62,133 nucleotides of DNA. Source: an uncultured Paracoccaceae bacterium. Lineage in GTDB: Bacteria; Pseudomonadota; Alphaproteobacteria; Rhodobacterales; Rhodobacteraceae. The stretch's first letter is position 1; each line of letters starts with the position of its first letter. Below the pieces are notes generated by a model, which was not told where the DNA came from, did not search any database, and saw only the letters and a list, made by a program, of their open reading frames with translations. Positions 25,457 through 34,058 of the stretch are shown here, piece by piece. Position numbers and translations under genes: made by a program. The stretch is taken from the NCBI GenBank assembly GCA_937146765.1, contig CAKZRP010000034.1, positions 1 to 62,133 of the forward strand, read 5' to 3'.

Positions 25457-25984
25457 ATGTCCCACCCGAGCGAAATGCCGGTGTGCGACCTGCTCATTCG
25501 CGAGCTGGTCGTGCGCCGCAAATTGCACCTATGCGAAGCGTTGAAGCTGGTGCGCCAAAAAGAAGCCGCAGAGGATGTCCTGCAGAACACCGCTGTGAAA
25601 TGCCTGACAAAACCACCGCGCACCCGGCCGGTGAATCCAAGGTGCTATGTCGCCCAGATGGTCCGCAACGCGTCGATCGACTATCTGCGCAAACATCGCC
25701 GTGAGCTGCCGACGGATTTTGATGATGACGCCCAGTCTGCCCTCGCCGGGTCGACGCCGCTCTGCGGGCGGGTGCATCTGGAAGACAAGCAGGCGCTGCG
25801 GGTCCTGGCGCAGGCCCTGCAGACCCTGCCGGAACGCAAGCAGCAGATCTTTTTGCGGCATCGCCTGGCCGAAACACCTCAGAAGGACATTGCCGCCGAT
25901 CTGGACCTCTCGCCTGCCCGGATCAACGATGTGGTGCGGCAGGTGCAGAGTTTCTGCAGTTCGGCGGTCGAGCGCCTGGAGTGA
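25457..25984 (+). CDS. ECF sigma factor, FecI/PvdS-like
   Basis: A 175-residue protein with sigma region 2 (about 25-90, with AAEDVLQNTAVKCL and YVAQMVRNASIDYLRKHRRE) and region 4 (about 115-170, LPERKQQIFLRHRLAETPQK followed by DIAADLDLSPARINDVV). No FecR-type anti-sigma gene follows. It therefore looks like a stand-alone iron-starvation sigma factor, as PvdS is. It ends the siderophore block, and three promoters of that block share one spaced motif, its probable target. Its own upstream region lacks that motif, so it may be controlled by a Fur-like regulator. Confidence 0.9.
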   Translation: MSHPSEMPVCDLLIRELVVRRKLHLCEALKLVRQKEAAEDVLQNTAVKCLTKPPRTRPVNPRCYVAQMVRNASIDYLRKHRRELPTDFDDDAQSALAGSTPLCGRVHLEDKQALRVLAQALQTLPERKQQIFLRHRLAETPQKDIAADLDLSPARINDVVRQVQSFCSSAVERLE

Positions 25985-26100
25985 TGCGCGGCACAGGGCC
26001 TTGAAGCCTGTCGCCCGGGCGCAGGGCCACCCGTCTCCCGCCCGCAGGCGGAGGGCTTGCGGCCGCAGGTCCGGTGGACAATGTGGCGCAAGCCCCCGCT

Positions 26101-26152
26101 GCGATCAGAGGGCGCGATCAGACAGTGCGATCAGAGGGCGCGATCAGAGGGC
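26101..26152. repeat. Four tandem 13-bp repeats
   Basis: Units GCGATCAGAGGGC, GCGATCAGACAGT, GCGATCAGAGGGC and GCGATCAGAGGGC lie head to tail. The last two units include the final codons and the stop of the SCO1-like gene on the other strand. It may be slippage-generated, or a binding array. Confidence 0.9.
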
Positions 26153-26740
26153 GTTCAAGCGACGGATCTTTTCCACCGCCCGTTCGGTTGCTTCCTGATA
26201 GCCGATGGGTTCGAAGAAGCGCCCGTTGCGATCAAACAGCAGGATATTGGCCGAGTGATCCATCGTGTAGCCGCCGTCCTCCAGAGGCACTTTGCGCGCA
26301 TAGATGCGAAAGGCGCGGATGGCCTTGTCGACCTGGTCCGGCGTGCCGGAAACACCCTCGACCCCCGGTGCCCAACTCACGTAATCGCGCAGCTGGTCCA
26401 ACTGGTCGCGCTCCGGGTCCACGGTGACGAAGAAGACCCGGATCTGCCCCTCCGGGCCCAACTCGTCCTGAAAGGCGGCAATGTCCCCGAGACTGGTCGG
26501 GCAGACCTCGGGACAATGGGTGAAACCAAAGAAGATCGCGGTTGGGGCGCCTTTCAGCGTCTCTTCGGTAAAGGCTGCGCCGGAGGTGGTGGTGAGGTGA
26601 TAGTCGCCGGGGCCGATCACCTCTGCCAGGCTGTCGTTGACACTGGGCACGCCCCAGCGAGACCAGGCGAGGGGGATGAGGGCCAGCAGAACCAGCCCCC
26701 AGAGCACCCCGATCAGCGCATATTTGCGTCGGGTCGTCAT
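26144..26740 (-). CDS. SCO1/SenC copper chaperone
   Basis: A 198-residue membrane-anchored protein. The start at 26740 gives an N-terminal anchor (YALIGVLWGLVLLALIPLAW). The thioredoxin-like domain carries the copper ligands in FTHCPEVCPTSL (CxxxC) and the distal His in MDHSANILL. SCO proteins deliver copper to the CuA site of cytochrome c oxidase or keep its cysteines reduced. It follows the YcnI-PCuAC gene by seven bases, so the two form a copper-delivery operon. Its stop lies within the tandem 13-bp repeat. Confidence 0.95.
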   Translation of the reverse strand: MTTRRKYALIGVLWGLVLLALIPLAWSRWGVPSVNDSLAEVIGPGDYHLTTTSGAAFTEETLKGAPTAIFFGFTHCPEVCPTSLGDIAAFQDELGPEGQIRVFFVTVDPERDQLDQLRDYVSWAPGVEGVSGTPDQVDKAIRAFRIYARKVPLEDGGYTMDHSANILLFDRNGRFFEPIGYQEATERAVEKIRRLNAL

Positions 26741-26747
26741 GGCTGCC

Positions 26748-27734
26748 TCACTTCGATGCGTGGCCGCCATGCGCGGCATGATCACCGTGCGCCTTGGCAT
26801 TGATCGCACCGATGGCGAGAGGCAGGGTCACCGCTCCGGCCTGCTCGAAGGTCAGGGTGACCGTCACGGTCTCGCCTTCGACCAGGGGCTGCTTGAGGTC
26901 CATGAACATCAGGTGAAAGCTGCCGGGCTTTAGCGTCACCGTGGCGCCGGCCGGGATCGGCAGCCCCTCGGCCAGCTCACGCATCTGCATGACATCGCCC
27001 TTCATCGCCATCTCGTGCACTTCCATGTGACCTGCCACCTCGGAGGAGGCACTTACCAATCGGTCAGGGGTCTCGCCCGTGTTGGTGATGGTCATGAACC
27101 CGCCGGCCACCGGCGCGTTGGGCAGGGTTGCGCGGGAGAAGGCGCCGCTGATTTCCAAAGCCCCGAGGGTGATGGTATCCGTGGCCGCCTGGGCCGCATC
27201 TGCCGCATCGTGCCCATGCCCATGCCCGTGGTCCATCTCTGCCGCGACAACCGTCACCTTCGGCGCGGGGTTGGGCAGGTCATGCGAGCCTGAGGTATCG
27301 GTCCAGTCCGCGGTGCCGCTGGCGCAGGTCTGCACGGCGGGGAAATACATCACTGTGCCGGGGGCGATATCCGCGCCAAAGGTGCCCCGCACGGTGAATT
27401 CGTCATACCAGCCATCTTCGAGATTACCGCCGGACCAGGTCACCTCGCGCAGGCCCTCGGTCATTTCGGTGCCGTGATTGTTATAGGGCGTGGCATAGGT
27501 GCCGGTCGCCGTGCTCAGATCCCACCCCGCCTTGGGCATCGGTTTTGCCGCGTAAAACCCATCGGGCAGGGTCAGGTGCACCGTATGGGTCGCCTCTCCC
27601 TTGCAGCCATGCGGCACGCGCAGGGTGATCTTGGTGGTGCTGCCGGCCCGGACCTCTTTCTGTTCCAGGGTGGCATGGGCGAAGGCGGGACCGGCAGCAA
27701 GCAGGAGTGCTGCGGTGAAAGCGAGTGTTTTCAT
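26748..27734 (-). CDS. YcnI (DUF1775)-PCuAC fusion copper chaperone
   Basis: A 328-residue exported protein. The signal peptide is MKTLAFTAALLLAAGPAFA and the mature N-terminus starts with HATLEQKE, placing the copper-binding His at residue 1, as in YcnI proteins. The YcnI domain (about 20-165) contains PHGCKGEATHTV. A His-rich linker HGHGHGH (about 170-178) leads to a PCuAC domain (about 190-315). Its ligands lie in GHMEVHEMAMKGDVMQM and GSFHLMFMDL, matching the H(M)X10MX21HXM type motif. A His-rich tail ends it. It should carry Cu in the periplasm and hand it to SCO1 or oxidase CuA. The start is supported by the signal peptide. Confidence 0.93.
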   Translation of the reverse strand: MKTLAFTAALLLAAGPAFAHATLEQKEVRAGSTTKITLRVPHGCKGEATHTVHLTLPDGFYAAKPMPKAGWDLSTATGTYATPYNNHGTEMTEGLREVTWSGGNLEDGWYDEFTVRGTFGADIAPGTVMYFPAVQTCASGTADWTDTSGSHDLPNPAPKVTVVAAEMDHGHGHGHDAADAAQAATDTITLGALEISGAFSRATLPNAPVAGGFMTITNTGETPDRLVSASSEVAGHMEVHEMAMKGDVMQMRELAEGLPIPAGATVTLKPGSFHLMFMDLKQPLVEGETVTVTLTFEQAGAVTLPLAIGAINAKAHGDHAAHGGHASK

Positions 27735-27852
27735 GTGGATGCTCCAAAGGACGCGCGCGCGGACGCACCGCAGCCTGCGCTGTCTGGCGGCGGGAAAGGC
27801 CGCGGTATCTGGTCGAAGGGCCCGTGTCCGACGGTAGGAAGACGGGCGGTGA

Positions 27853-28203
27853 TCAGATCAGAGCGGGGGGCGCACGCGGCGAGCGTGCATGGTCGCGGGC
27901 CTGCGCCGCGCGGTGCAGGTCCTCGGCGTGCCGCCAGAGGTCAAATGGCAGCAGCTCGCGCGCCACGTCGGGCAGGGCCGGTACGTCGGTTTCGGGCAGG
28001 AGCGTGCAGAAGGGACAGCTGTGGTCATGCGCGGCATGGGCGTCGCCGCACAGGTCGGCGAGGGTATGGCCCAGCTGCTGCACCTCCGCACGGTCGAGGT
28101 CATGGCTTGTCGGCGCCATGGCCGCGGCAGAGAAGGCGCTGCCGACAATCAGCAGGCCCACCGCAAGGCAAAGGATCAGATTGTGGCGCAGCCCCCGAGT
28201 CAT
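27853..28203 (-). CDS. Small membrane-anchored Cys/His protein, DUF2946-like
   Basis: A 116-residue protein with one N-terminal hydrophobic segment (LILCLAVGLLIVGSAFSAAA), then a His/Cys stretch HAAHDHSCPFCTLLPE. Small proteins with a CPFC motif of this kind often precede PCuAC or TonB genes in copper or cobalt loci, and DUF2946 is the closest family I can name. It lies upstream of the YcnI-PCuAC gene on the same strand with a 118-base gap. The metal site suggests copper sensing or relay, which is inference. Confidence 0.65.
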   Translation of the reverse strand: MTRGLRHNLILCLAVGLLIVGSAFSAAAMAPTSHDLDRAEVQQLGHTLADLCGDAHAAHDHSCPFCTLLPETDVPALPDVARELLPFDLWRHAEDLHRAAQARDHARSPRAPPALI

Positions 28204-28261
28204 GGCCCGACCCTATACCGCAGCATCGCGAAAAGGCCAGTGGCAAGGCGGAGTGTGACAT

Positions 28262-28812
28262 TTTGCGCGCTGCGGGGCCGGGCACGATCAGCAGTCCCTT
28301 TGGCTCGGCAGCGGCGTCATAGGCGGTCTCACTGAAATAGCGCGAATGGGCTTTCTCGCCATGGATCAGCAGGATCGGGCGCGGCGCGATCTCGCGGATG
28401 GAGGCGAGGATCGGCATATTCATGCAGGACAGCGGGTTGGTCACCGTCCAGGCGGCGTTGGAGTTGATCGCGCACGGGGGAAAGCCGCGCTCGGCCCGGG
28501 TCTGCGCATAAAGACCCGAGGCCTGTTCCTTGACGCCGCCGAACGGGCCGCTGATCGCCAGGGCCGACAGGCCACTGTCCCCGCGGTCCTTCGGCAGGGA
28601 GAGATCGCCGGTCAGGGTGATCCCTTACCGGTTGGTAAGGCGCGCCTTCTCCTGATCGACGCGGTCGCCTTTCGGAAACGTATTGTCCCAGTCTTCTGCC
28701 ATGGTCTCTGCCCTTGCGGTTGCGGTGTTGAGTGAGGGACCCGTGGCGATGGGGACCACGCCCACGCCGGTGATTTGCAGCATGGAGCGACGGTCGAACG
28801 CCTGTGCGGCCT
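28262..28812 (-). pseudogene. Alpha/beta hydrolase, degraded
   Basis: Pieces in order on the minus strand: a Tat-like RRSMLQITG start, WDNTFPKGDRVDQEKARLTNR and then a stop at 28625-28627. The frame continues with GDLSLPKDR, SGPFGGVKEQASGLYAQTRA, a jump across a large internal deletion, and finally APRPILLIHGEKAHSRYFSE. Intact relatives have a nucleophile Ser region between these parts, which is missing here. The gene faces away from the broken LysR gene at 29157, a common regulator-target pairing. Confidence 0.8.
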
Positions 28813-29156
28813 TGGTGCGCTGGAGGGGGAAGGCATGGGGGGGGCGCCTATTGGGGAAGGGCTGCGCTGGGGGTGGGCTTGGCATGTGCTGACCGATGCG
28901 GTTCCGGGCACCGCCCGCGATCGACAGGGCGAGGCCGCCTGCGACGGTTGCGATGATCGCCCCGGCGTCCTGCCACAGCCCGCTCAGGACGGCCCCCGGA
29001 GGCAGTGATGACATGAGCACGGCCACCATCCGGCTGCCCCTTGGGTCCGTCTGGCAGGGGGGAACGCGGGCATCGCTCATGTCTGTCGCCTCCGGGCTCT
29101 TCTGGTGTCGAAGTTCTGGCGGAGCCATCGCTATGTGGTTGGGCGCTATGAACTGC

Positions 29157-29731
29157 ATGGACCAATCGATCCGGTCGACGACTGATTTCAATGACCTGAT
29201 GTGGTTCCGCGTTGTTTACGCGGAACGCAGCTTTACCCGGGGCTGCGGCCAGGATTGGCCTGGCCCGGTCCACCTTGAGCCATACCATCAAGCGGCTGGA
29301 AACCAATCTTGGCCTGCGGCTGTTGAACCCTACGACCCGCAGGAACCCCGCGCTTGACGCTGCCGGATCACGCCTTTCAAACGGTCGTCTGGCCCAGGGT
29401 GACACCTGCTCTTCCGCACCATCCCGATGTCAGGATCGAGTTCCGCCTCGACAGCGGATTTTGCAATATCGTCGAGGAGGGGTTCGATGCCGGGGCGCGG
29501 CTGGGTGGAAGCGTGGAAAAGGACATGATCGCCCTGCGCATCGGTCCGGACTGGCGCATGATCGCCGTGGCGGCACCGGCCTATCTGGCGTCCCGCGAGA
29601 GGCCAGTGCATCCGCGCGACCTGCTCGATCAGGACTGCATCAACATGCGGCATCAGATCCGTGGCAGAGATCCGTCCTTCGGTGCGCCTGCCGCCCATAG
29701 GTTGCGTGACCCTGCGGTGCTGCGCGGATAG
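29157..29731 (+). pseudogene. LysR-type regulator, degraded
   Basis: The helix-turn-helix part reads TTDFNDLMWFRVVYAERSFT and, after a frameshift, AAARIGLARSTLSHTIKRLE followed by TNLGLRLLNPTTR. A deletion then joins it to a piece of the substrate-binding domain: HPDVRIEFRLDSG, NIVEEGFDAGARLGGSVEKD and YLASRERPVHPRDLLDQDCI. The domain then ends early. At least one shift and one deletion make it non-functional. It is divergent from the broken hydrolase. Confidence 0.83.
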
Positions 29732-29869
29732 GCGGTGCGCCCCTGCGGTCGGAGAACTTTGTCTCAAACAGAGATAAAACTGTTGCCTGACCAAAAATCA
29801 TCCCTCTACTGTCGAGTCATAGCGACAGGTATTGTTCATGATTATTGATGTTCTGCGGCGGTGGTCCGC

Positions 29870-31087
29870 ATGGGTATGACTGGCCTTGACACCAAGGTCC
29901 CGGGCCACCGACCGGTGGTCATCGTCTCGACGGTTCTGCCGCGATGGATCGCGGATTTCGGCTCCGTCAGCACCTATTTTTCCAAGGCCGGGCATGGGGT
30001 CACGCTGTTTGCGCCAAGGCCGGAGCAAACCGCCAGTACCGGCTGGCGCAGCCCGGAAGCGATCGCCGAGGCTCAGGGTCGGCTGCCGCCGGCGGTGGAC
30101 CTGCGATACCTGCCGGGCGACAGCACCCATGAAGCGGGTCTGACCGCGGCCCTGCGCACCCAGCTGGAGAGCCTGAGGATCGCCCTGCAGCGCCCGCGCC
30201 CGCTGGTCTTTTTGTGGAATCCCTACGCCATCGTCATGTTCGGCCCCATCCTGCGGCTGCTCGGCGTGCCGGTGATCTTCATGGTCACCGGGCTTGGCTG
30301 GACCTTCAGCGCCGAGGCGCAGACCTCCCTGCGGCGACGGGTCATTCACGCGGTCTACCGGCTGGTCTTTCGCGGCAGGCGGCACCGGATCCTGGTCCAC
30401 AACAAGGACGACAAGCAGGTGCTGGTGGAGCGGTTCTCGATCCGGCCGCAGCAGATCTATGTCACGCCCGGCTGTGGCGTCGATCCCGCGGAGTTCCCCT
30501 TTGTCGACGCACCGCAGCCCAGCCCGCGACCCATCGTGCTGGTGCCGGTGCGGCTGCTGAAGCAGAAGGGGGTGCTGGATGCGGCGGAGGCATCGCGTCT
30601 GCTCAGCGGCAGGGGGATCGATCACGAGATGTGGTTCACCTCCAACCCGGATCCGACCCATCCCTCGGCGCTGACCGCGGAGGAGATCGAGGCGACTAAG
30701 GCGCGCTGCCCGGATGTGCGGTTCAAGGGCTTTCAGGCCAGCCTGGTCCCGCTCTATGCCCAGGCGGCGGCGGTTTGCGTGCCCACCTACTATCAGGAAG
30801 GGCTGCCGACCGCGCTGCTGGAGGCGGCGTCGATGGGGCGGCCGATCGTCACCTGTGACAATTGGGGCGGGCGGGATTTCATCCGCGATGGGCTGGACGG
30901 TCATCTGGTGCCGCCGAAGTCGCCGGAGGCGCTGGCGGCGGCGCTGGGACGGATCCTGACCGTTCCGCCCCATGCGGAGCGTCTGCGGCGCTCGGCTCAT
31001 CAACGGTTTCTTGACGGTTTTACCAAGCAGCACATGCTGGAGATCACCCTGACCGCCTGCCGGGACCTGACCGAGGACATGCTATGA
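29870..31087 (+). CDS. Glycosyltransferase, family GT4
   Basis: About 405 residues. Starts at GTG 29861, ATG 29870 or ATG 29876 are all possible. It has a GT-B fold: the N-terminal Rossmann half has VVIVSTVLPRW and FMVTGLGWTFS. The C-terminal half has VLVPVRLLKQKGVLDAAEA and the donor-binding EGLPTALLEA (E-x7-E type), followed by GRPIVTCDNWGG. There is no membrane segment. It is the first gene of a four-gene operon in which every gene overlaps the next by ATGA. The donor is unknown. The next gene, a nucleotidyltransferase, may make it. Confidence 0.88.
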   Translation: MGMTGLDTKVPGHRPVVIVSTVLPRWIADFGSVSTYFSKAGHGVTLFAPRPEQTASTGWRSPEAIAEAQGRLPPAVDLRYLPGDSTHEAGLTAALRTQLESLRIALQRPRPLVFLWNPYAIVMFGPILRLLGVPVIFMVTGLGWTFSAEAQTSLRRRVIHAVYRLVFRGRRHRILVHNKDDKQVLVERFSIRPQQIYVTPGCGVDPAEFPFVDAPQPSPRPIVLVPVRLLKQKGVLDAAEASRLLSGRGIDHEMWFTSNPDPTHPSALTAEEIEATKARCPDVRFKGFQASLVPLYAQAAAVCVPTYYQEGLPTALLEAASMGRPIVTCDNWGGRDFIRDGLDGHLVPPKSPEALAAALGRILTVPPHAERLRRSAHQRFLDGFTKQHMLEITLTACRDLTEDML

Positions 31088-32091
31088 GCGCCCTCTGGGA
31101 CGGGGCATTGATCATGGCGGGGGGCCAGGGGTCGCGGATGCGGAAATCGGGGGCGGATCGGCCCAAGCCGCTGGTCGAGGTGGCCGGGGTGGCCTTGATC
31201 GAGCGCAACCTGCAACAGCTCCTCAAGCACGGCAGCCGCCGCATCTTCGTCTCCGTCTCGGCGGATGCCGACGCGATCCGCGCCTTTGTGGAGACCCGGC
31301 TGATGGATCTGGCGCAGTGTTGTGGGGCCAGGCTCGAAATCCTGACCGAGACCCGGGCGCTGGGCAATATCGGCGCGATCCGGCTGTTGCCGCCGGAGAT
31401 GCAGAGCACGCTGGTGGTCTATGCCGACAACCTCAGCACGCTGGATCTGGCGGCGATGGCGCGGCATCACCATGATGCCGGGCGGCCGATGACCGTGGCG
31501 ACCCATGCCGAACCTTTTCGGATGCCCTATGGCGAGGTCTCGCTGGCGGCGGATGGCGGCCTCTTGGCCTATAGGGAAAAGCCGGTGCGGCAGGTGATGG
31601 TCTGTTCGGCCTTTGCCGTGGTCTCTCCGGAGGCCTGCCGTCAGGTGCCAGAGGCGAGGGCCTTCGGGATATCCGAGCTTTGCCGGGCCCTGATCGCGGC
31701 GGGACCGGGGGTGACGGGCTTTGCGCATCAGGCGCCCTGGATCGATGTCAATGACCTGGGCGATGTGGCGCGGGCGGAGGATCTGGTGGCTGCCACGCCG
31801 GGGTTTGACCTCTGGGCTCCGCCGCAGGTGCGACGGCAGGAGGTGGTCTTTGCCTCTGCGGGCGGTGTCCTGCGGGCGCTGGAGGGCGATGTGCCGGCAT
31901 CGGCGCGCCCGGTGGTCGACCATGTGCCAGCCGGGACGCGCGCCCTGTGGCGTGGCTATGTGCTGCCGCCGGAGGGCGGCGCCGGGGCGGCCGAGGACAG
32001 GGGGCACTCCGCCGGGATCGTGCGGCAGCTGCGGCGCCTTCTGGACAGCGGCGGCCTGTCGTCGCGGCGCGCCGAGGCTCCTCTGCCATGA
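31084..32091 (+). CDS. Sugar-phosphate nucleotidyltransferase
   Basis: A 335-residue protein. It has the NTP-transferase signature LIMAGGQGSRMRKSGADRPK followed by PLVEVAGVALIERNL (about 9-42), and YADNLSTLDL, where the Asp (about 118) should bind Mg2+. WIDVNDLGD follows late. The C-terminal 100 residues are not a clear hexapeptide domain. It is similar in layout to HddC/GmhC- and MurU-type enzymes, which activate a sugar 1-phosphate to an NDP-sugar. In this cluster the substrate could be a cyclitol phosphate, as for ValB of validamycin synthesis, but that is inference from context. Confidence 0.87.
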   Translation: MSALWDGALIMAGGQGSRMRKSGADRPKPLVEVAGVALIERNLQQLLKHGSRRIFVSVSADADAIRAFVETRLMDLAQCCGARLEILTETRALGNIGAIRLLPPEMQSTLVVYADNLSTLDLAAMARHHHDAGRPMTVATHAEPFRMPYGEVSLAADGGLLAYREKPVRQVMVCSAFAVVSPEACRQVPEARAFGISELCRALIAAGPGVTGFAHQAPWIDVNDLGDVARAEDLVAATPGFDLWAPPQVRRQEVVFASAGGVLRALEGDVPASARPVVDHVPAGTRALWRGYVLPPEGGAGAAEDRGHSAGIVRQLRRLLDSGGLSSRRAEAPLP

Positions 32092-33008
32092 GACGGGTGG
32101 CCTTGACCGGGGCGGGGGGGCTGGTGGGCACCGCCCTGCGCGCCACCCGGCCTGCGGATCTGGATTTGCGAGGCCAGACCGGGGCGGATGCGCCCGAGGC
32201 GGGTCTGCGGATCGCCGATGTGACGGATGCCGCCGCGATGGCGGAGCTGCTGGAGGGGGCGGAGGTGCTGCTGCATGTGGCGGGGCCGCCCTCGGTTGCG
32301 GCCTCCTTTGTCGATCCGGCAGGATGTGCCGCCGCCCATGTGGTGGGCACCGCGACCCTGCTGCGGGCGGCCGTGGCGGCCGGGGTGCGCCGGGTGGTCT
32401 ATCTCTCCTCTGCCGAAGTGTACGGCCGCGGGGGGCAGTCGGTGCGCGAGACACAGAACCTGGCCCCGCGATCCCCCTATGGCGCGGCCAAGCTCGGCGC
32501 GGAGGCGCTGTGCCAGGCAGCGCATCGTGCGGCACAGCTAGAGGTGGTCATCCTGCGGCCCTTCTCGGTCTATGGCGACCGGCTGCGCCGCAACAGCGTT
32601 CTGGGCGATATCTTCAGCCAGTTGGCCGCGGGCCAGAGCCGCATTGCGCTGCGGGATCCAGGACCGGTGCGCGACCATGTCCATGCCGAGGATCTGGCCC
32701 GGGCGATCTGGACCGCCGCCCAGGGACCGGATGCGGGAGATGAGGCGGAACTGTTCAATATCGGCTCCGGGCAGGGGGTCAGCGTCGGGACCCTGGCGGA
32801 AATCGCCGGTGCAGCCCTGGGGCGCCGCGTGGAAGTGGTGGCCAGCGCCGCGCCCGACAGGCCGGGTGCCGCCGATATTGCCGAACTGGTGGCCGATATC
32901 ACCGCTGCCCGCAGGCACCTTGGGTGGACGCCGGAGATCGCGTTGGAGCAGGGGCTGCGGCGGGCCTTCGACCGCTTCTGCAAGGGCTGCGACGGGGGCG
33001 CGCGATGA
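32088..33008 (+). CDS. NAD-dependent epimerase/dehydratase (extended SDR), first
   Basis: A 306-residue protein. The start at 32088 begins directly with the Rossmann motif VALTGAGGLVG. The catalytic set is the Ser in VYLSSAEVYG (about 106) and YGAAK (about 130-134, Tyr and Lys). The substrate-side motif LRPFSVYGDRLRRNSV follows. Enzymes of this group epimerise, reduce or dehydrate NDP-sugars with bound NAD(P). It is the third gene of the GT operon with ATGA overlaps at both ends. The substrate is unknown. Confidence 0.88.
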   Translation: MRRVALTGAGGLVGTALRATRPADLDLRGQTGADAPEAGLRIADVTDAAAMAELLEGAEVLLHVAGPPSVAASFVDPAGCAAAHVVGTATLLRAAVAAGVRRVVYLSSAEVYGRGGQSVRETQNLAPRSPYGAAKLGAEALCQAAHRAAQLEVVILRPFSVYGDRLRRNSVLGDIFSQLAAGQSRIALRDPGPVRDHVHAEDLARAIWTAAQGPDAGDEAELFNIGSGQGVSVGTLAEIAGAALGRRVEVVASAAPDRPGAADIAELVADITAARRHLGWTPEIALEQGLRRAFDRFCKGCDGGAR

Positions 33009-34018
33009 AGGTTCTGGTGACCGGTGCGCAGGGGTTCATCGGGCGCTATCTCTGTGCGCATCTGCTGGCCTGCGGGCATGAGGTGGTCGGGTTGGGCCGC
33101 TCGCCCGAGACCGAAGGGTTCACCCATCATGTCGGCTGGGCCGGACGGCAGGTGGCAGCCCCGCTGCCGAGGGCGATGCAGCCCCTGTTCCGCAGCAGCG
33201 CCTATCGCTACCGCGCGCTGGATCTGACAGATGCGGAGGCGCTGGCCGACAGTCTGGACGGGGCCGGGTTCGAGGTGATCTATCATCTCGCCGGAGCGCT
33301 GCGGGACTCACCGATCGACCAGCTGGTGCGGTCCAATATCGTGGCGAGCCAGTTGCTGTTTGACGCCGCCGCTGGGGTGCCGGTGCCGCCCCGCATCGTC
33401 TTTGGCTCCTCCGGTTCGGTAACGGGTGCGCTGCCGGAGGCGCTGCTGCCGGTGCGGGCGGACCGCGCACAGGCGGTGCAACCTGTTGATCCCTATGCGG
33501 TCACCAAGCGGGCGGCGGAAGATCTGGCGGTGGTTGCCCAGCGGCAGCACGATCTGCAGATCGTGACCGGGCGGATCTTTGCGGTGATGGGGCCGGGACA
33601 GGAGGAGCGGCACCTCTGCGGTCATCTGGCGCGGCAGTTTGCCGAGCGCCGGGCGGGCCTGAGCGAGGCGGAGATTGCGGTTGGGCCGCTGACCGTGACC
33701 CGCGACTTTGTGGATGTGCGCGACGTGGCAGCGCAACTGGCACTGCTGGGGGAAACCGCCGCGCCGCCGGACCTGTGCAATATCGCCTCCGGGCGGGAAA
33801 CCCCCACTGCAGAGGTCTTTCGCACCTTGAAAGCGCTGACCGGCGATGTCAGCGAACTGGCCCCCAGCGGTCCCGGACGTCGGCTTGAACTGGGCCGCAG
33901 CGTGGCGGATATCTCTGCCCTTGCGGGGCTTGGTTTTGCGCCGGCCTATGATCTGGAGCGCAGCCTGTCCGACCTGTTGGACTGGTACCTCGTGGAGGTG
34001 GCAGAGGCGGCGGGCTGA
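33005..34018 (+). CDS. NAD-dependent epimerase/dehydratase (extended SDR), second
   Basis: A 337-residue protein. The cofactor motif is VLVTGAQGFIGRYL (about 3-16). The catalytic set is in VFGSSGSVTG and YAVTK (about 165-169). TVTRDFVDVRDVA and NIASGRETPT are typical GDP/UDP-sugar epimerase marks (RDF-DVRDV also occurs in GDP-mannose 4,6-dehydratase relatives). Distinct in sequence from the preceding SDR, it is not a recent duplicate. It is the last gene of the operon and ends 41 bases before the convergent GH4 gene. Confidence 0.88.
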   Translation: MKVLVTGAQGFIGRYLCAHLLACGHEVVGLGRSPETEGFTHHVGWAGRQVAAPLPRAMQPLFRSSAYRYRALDLTDAEALADSLDGAGFEVIYHLAGALRDSPIDQLVRSNIVASQLLFDAAAGVPVPPRIVFGSSGSVTGALPEALLPVRADRAQAVQPVDPYAVTKRAAEDLAVVAQRQHDLQIVTGRIFAVMGPGQEERHLCGHLARQFAERRAGLSEAEIAVGPLTVTRDFVDVRDVAAQLALLGETAAPPDLCNIASGRETPTAEVFRTLKALTGDVSELAPSGPGRRLELGRSVADISALAGLGFAPAYDLERSLSDLLDWYLVEVAEAAG

Positions 34019-34058
34019 GGCACGATGAGGCGGGGCAGGGCGCATCTCAGCGGTTGGA

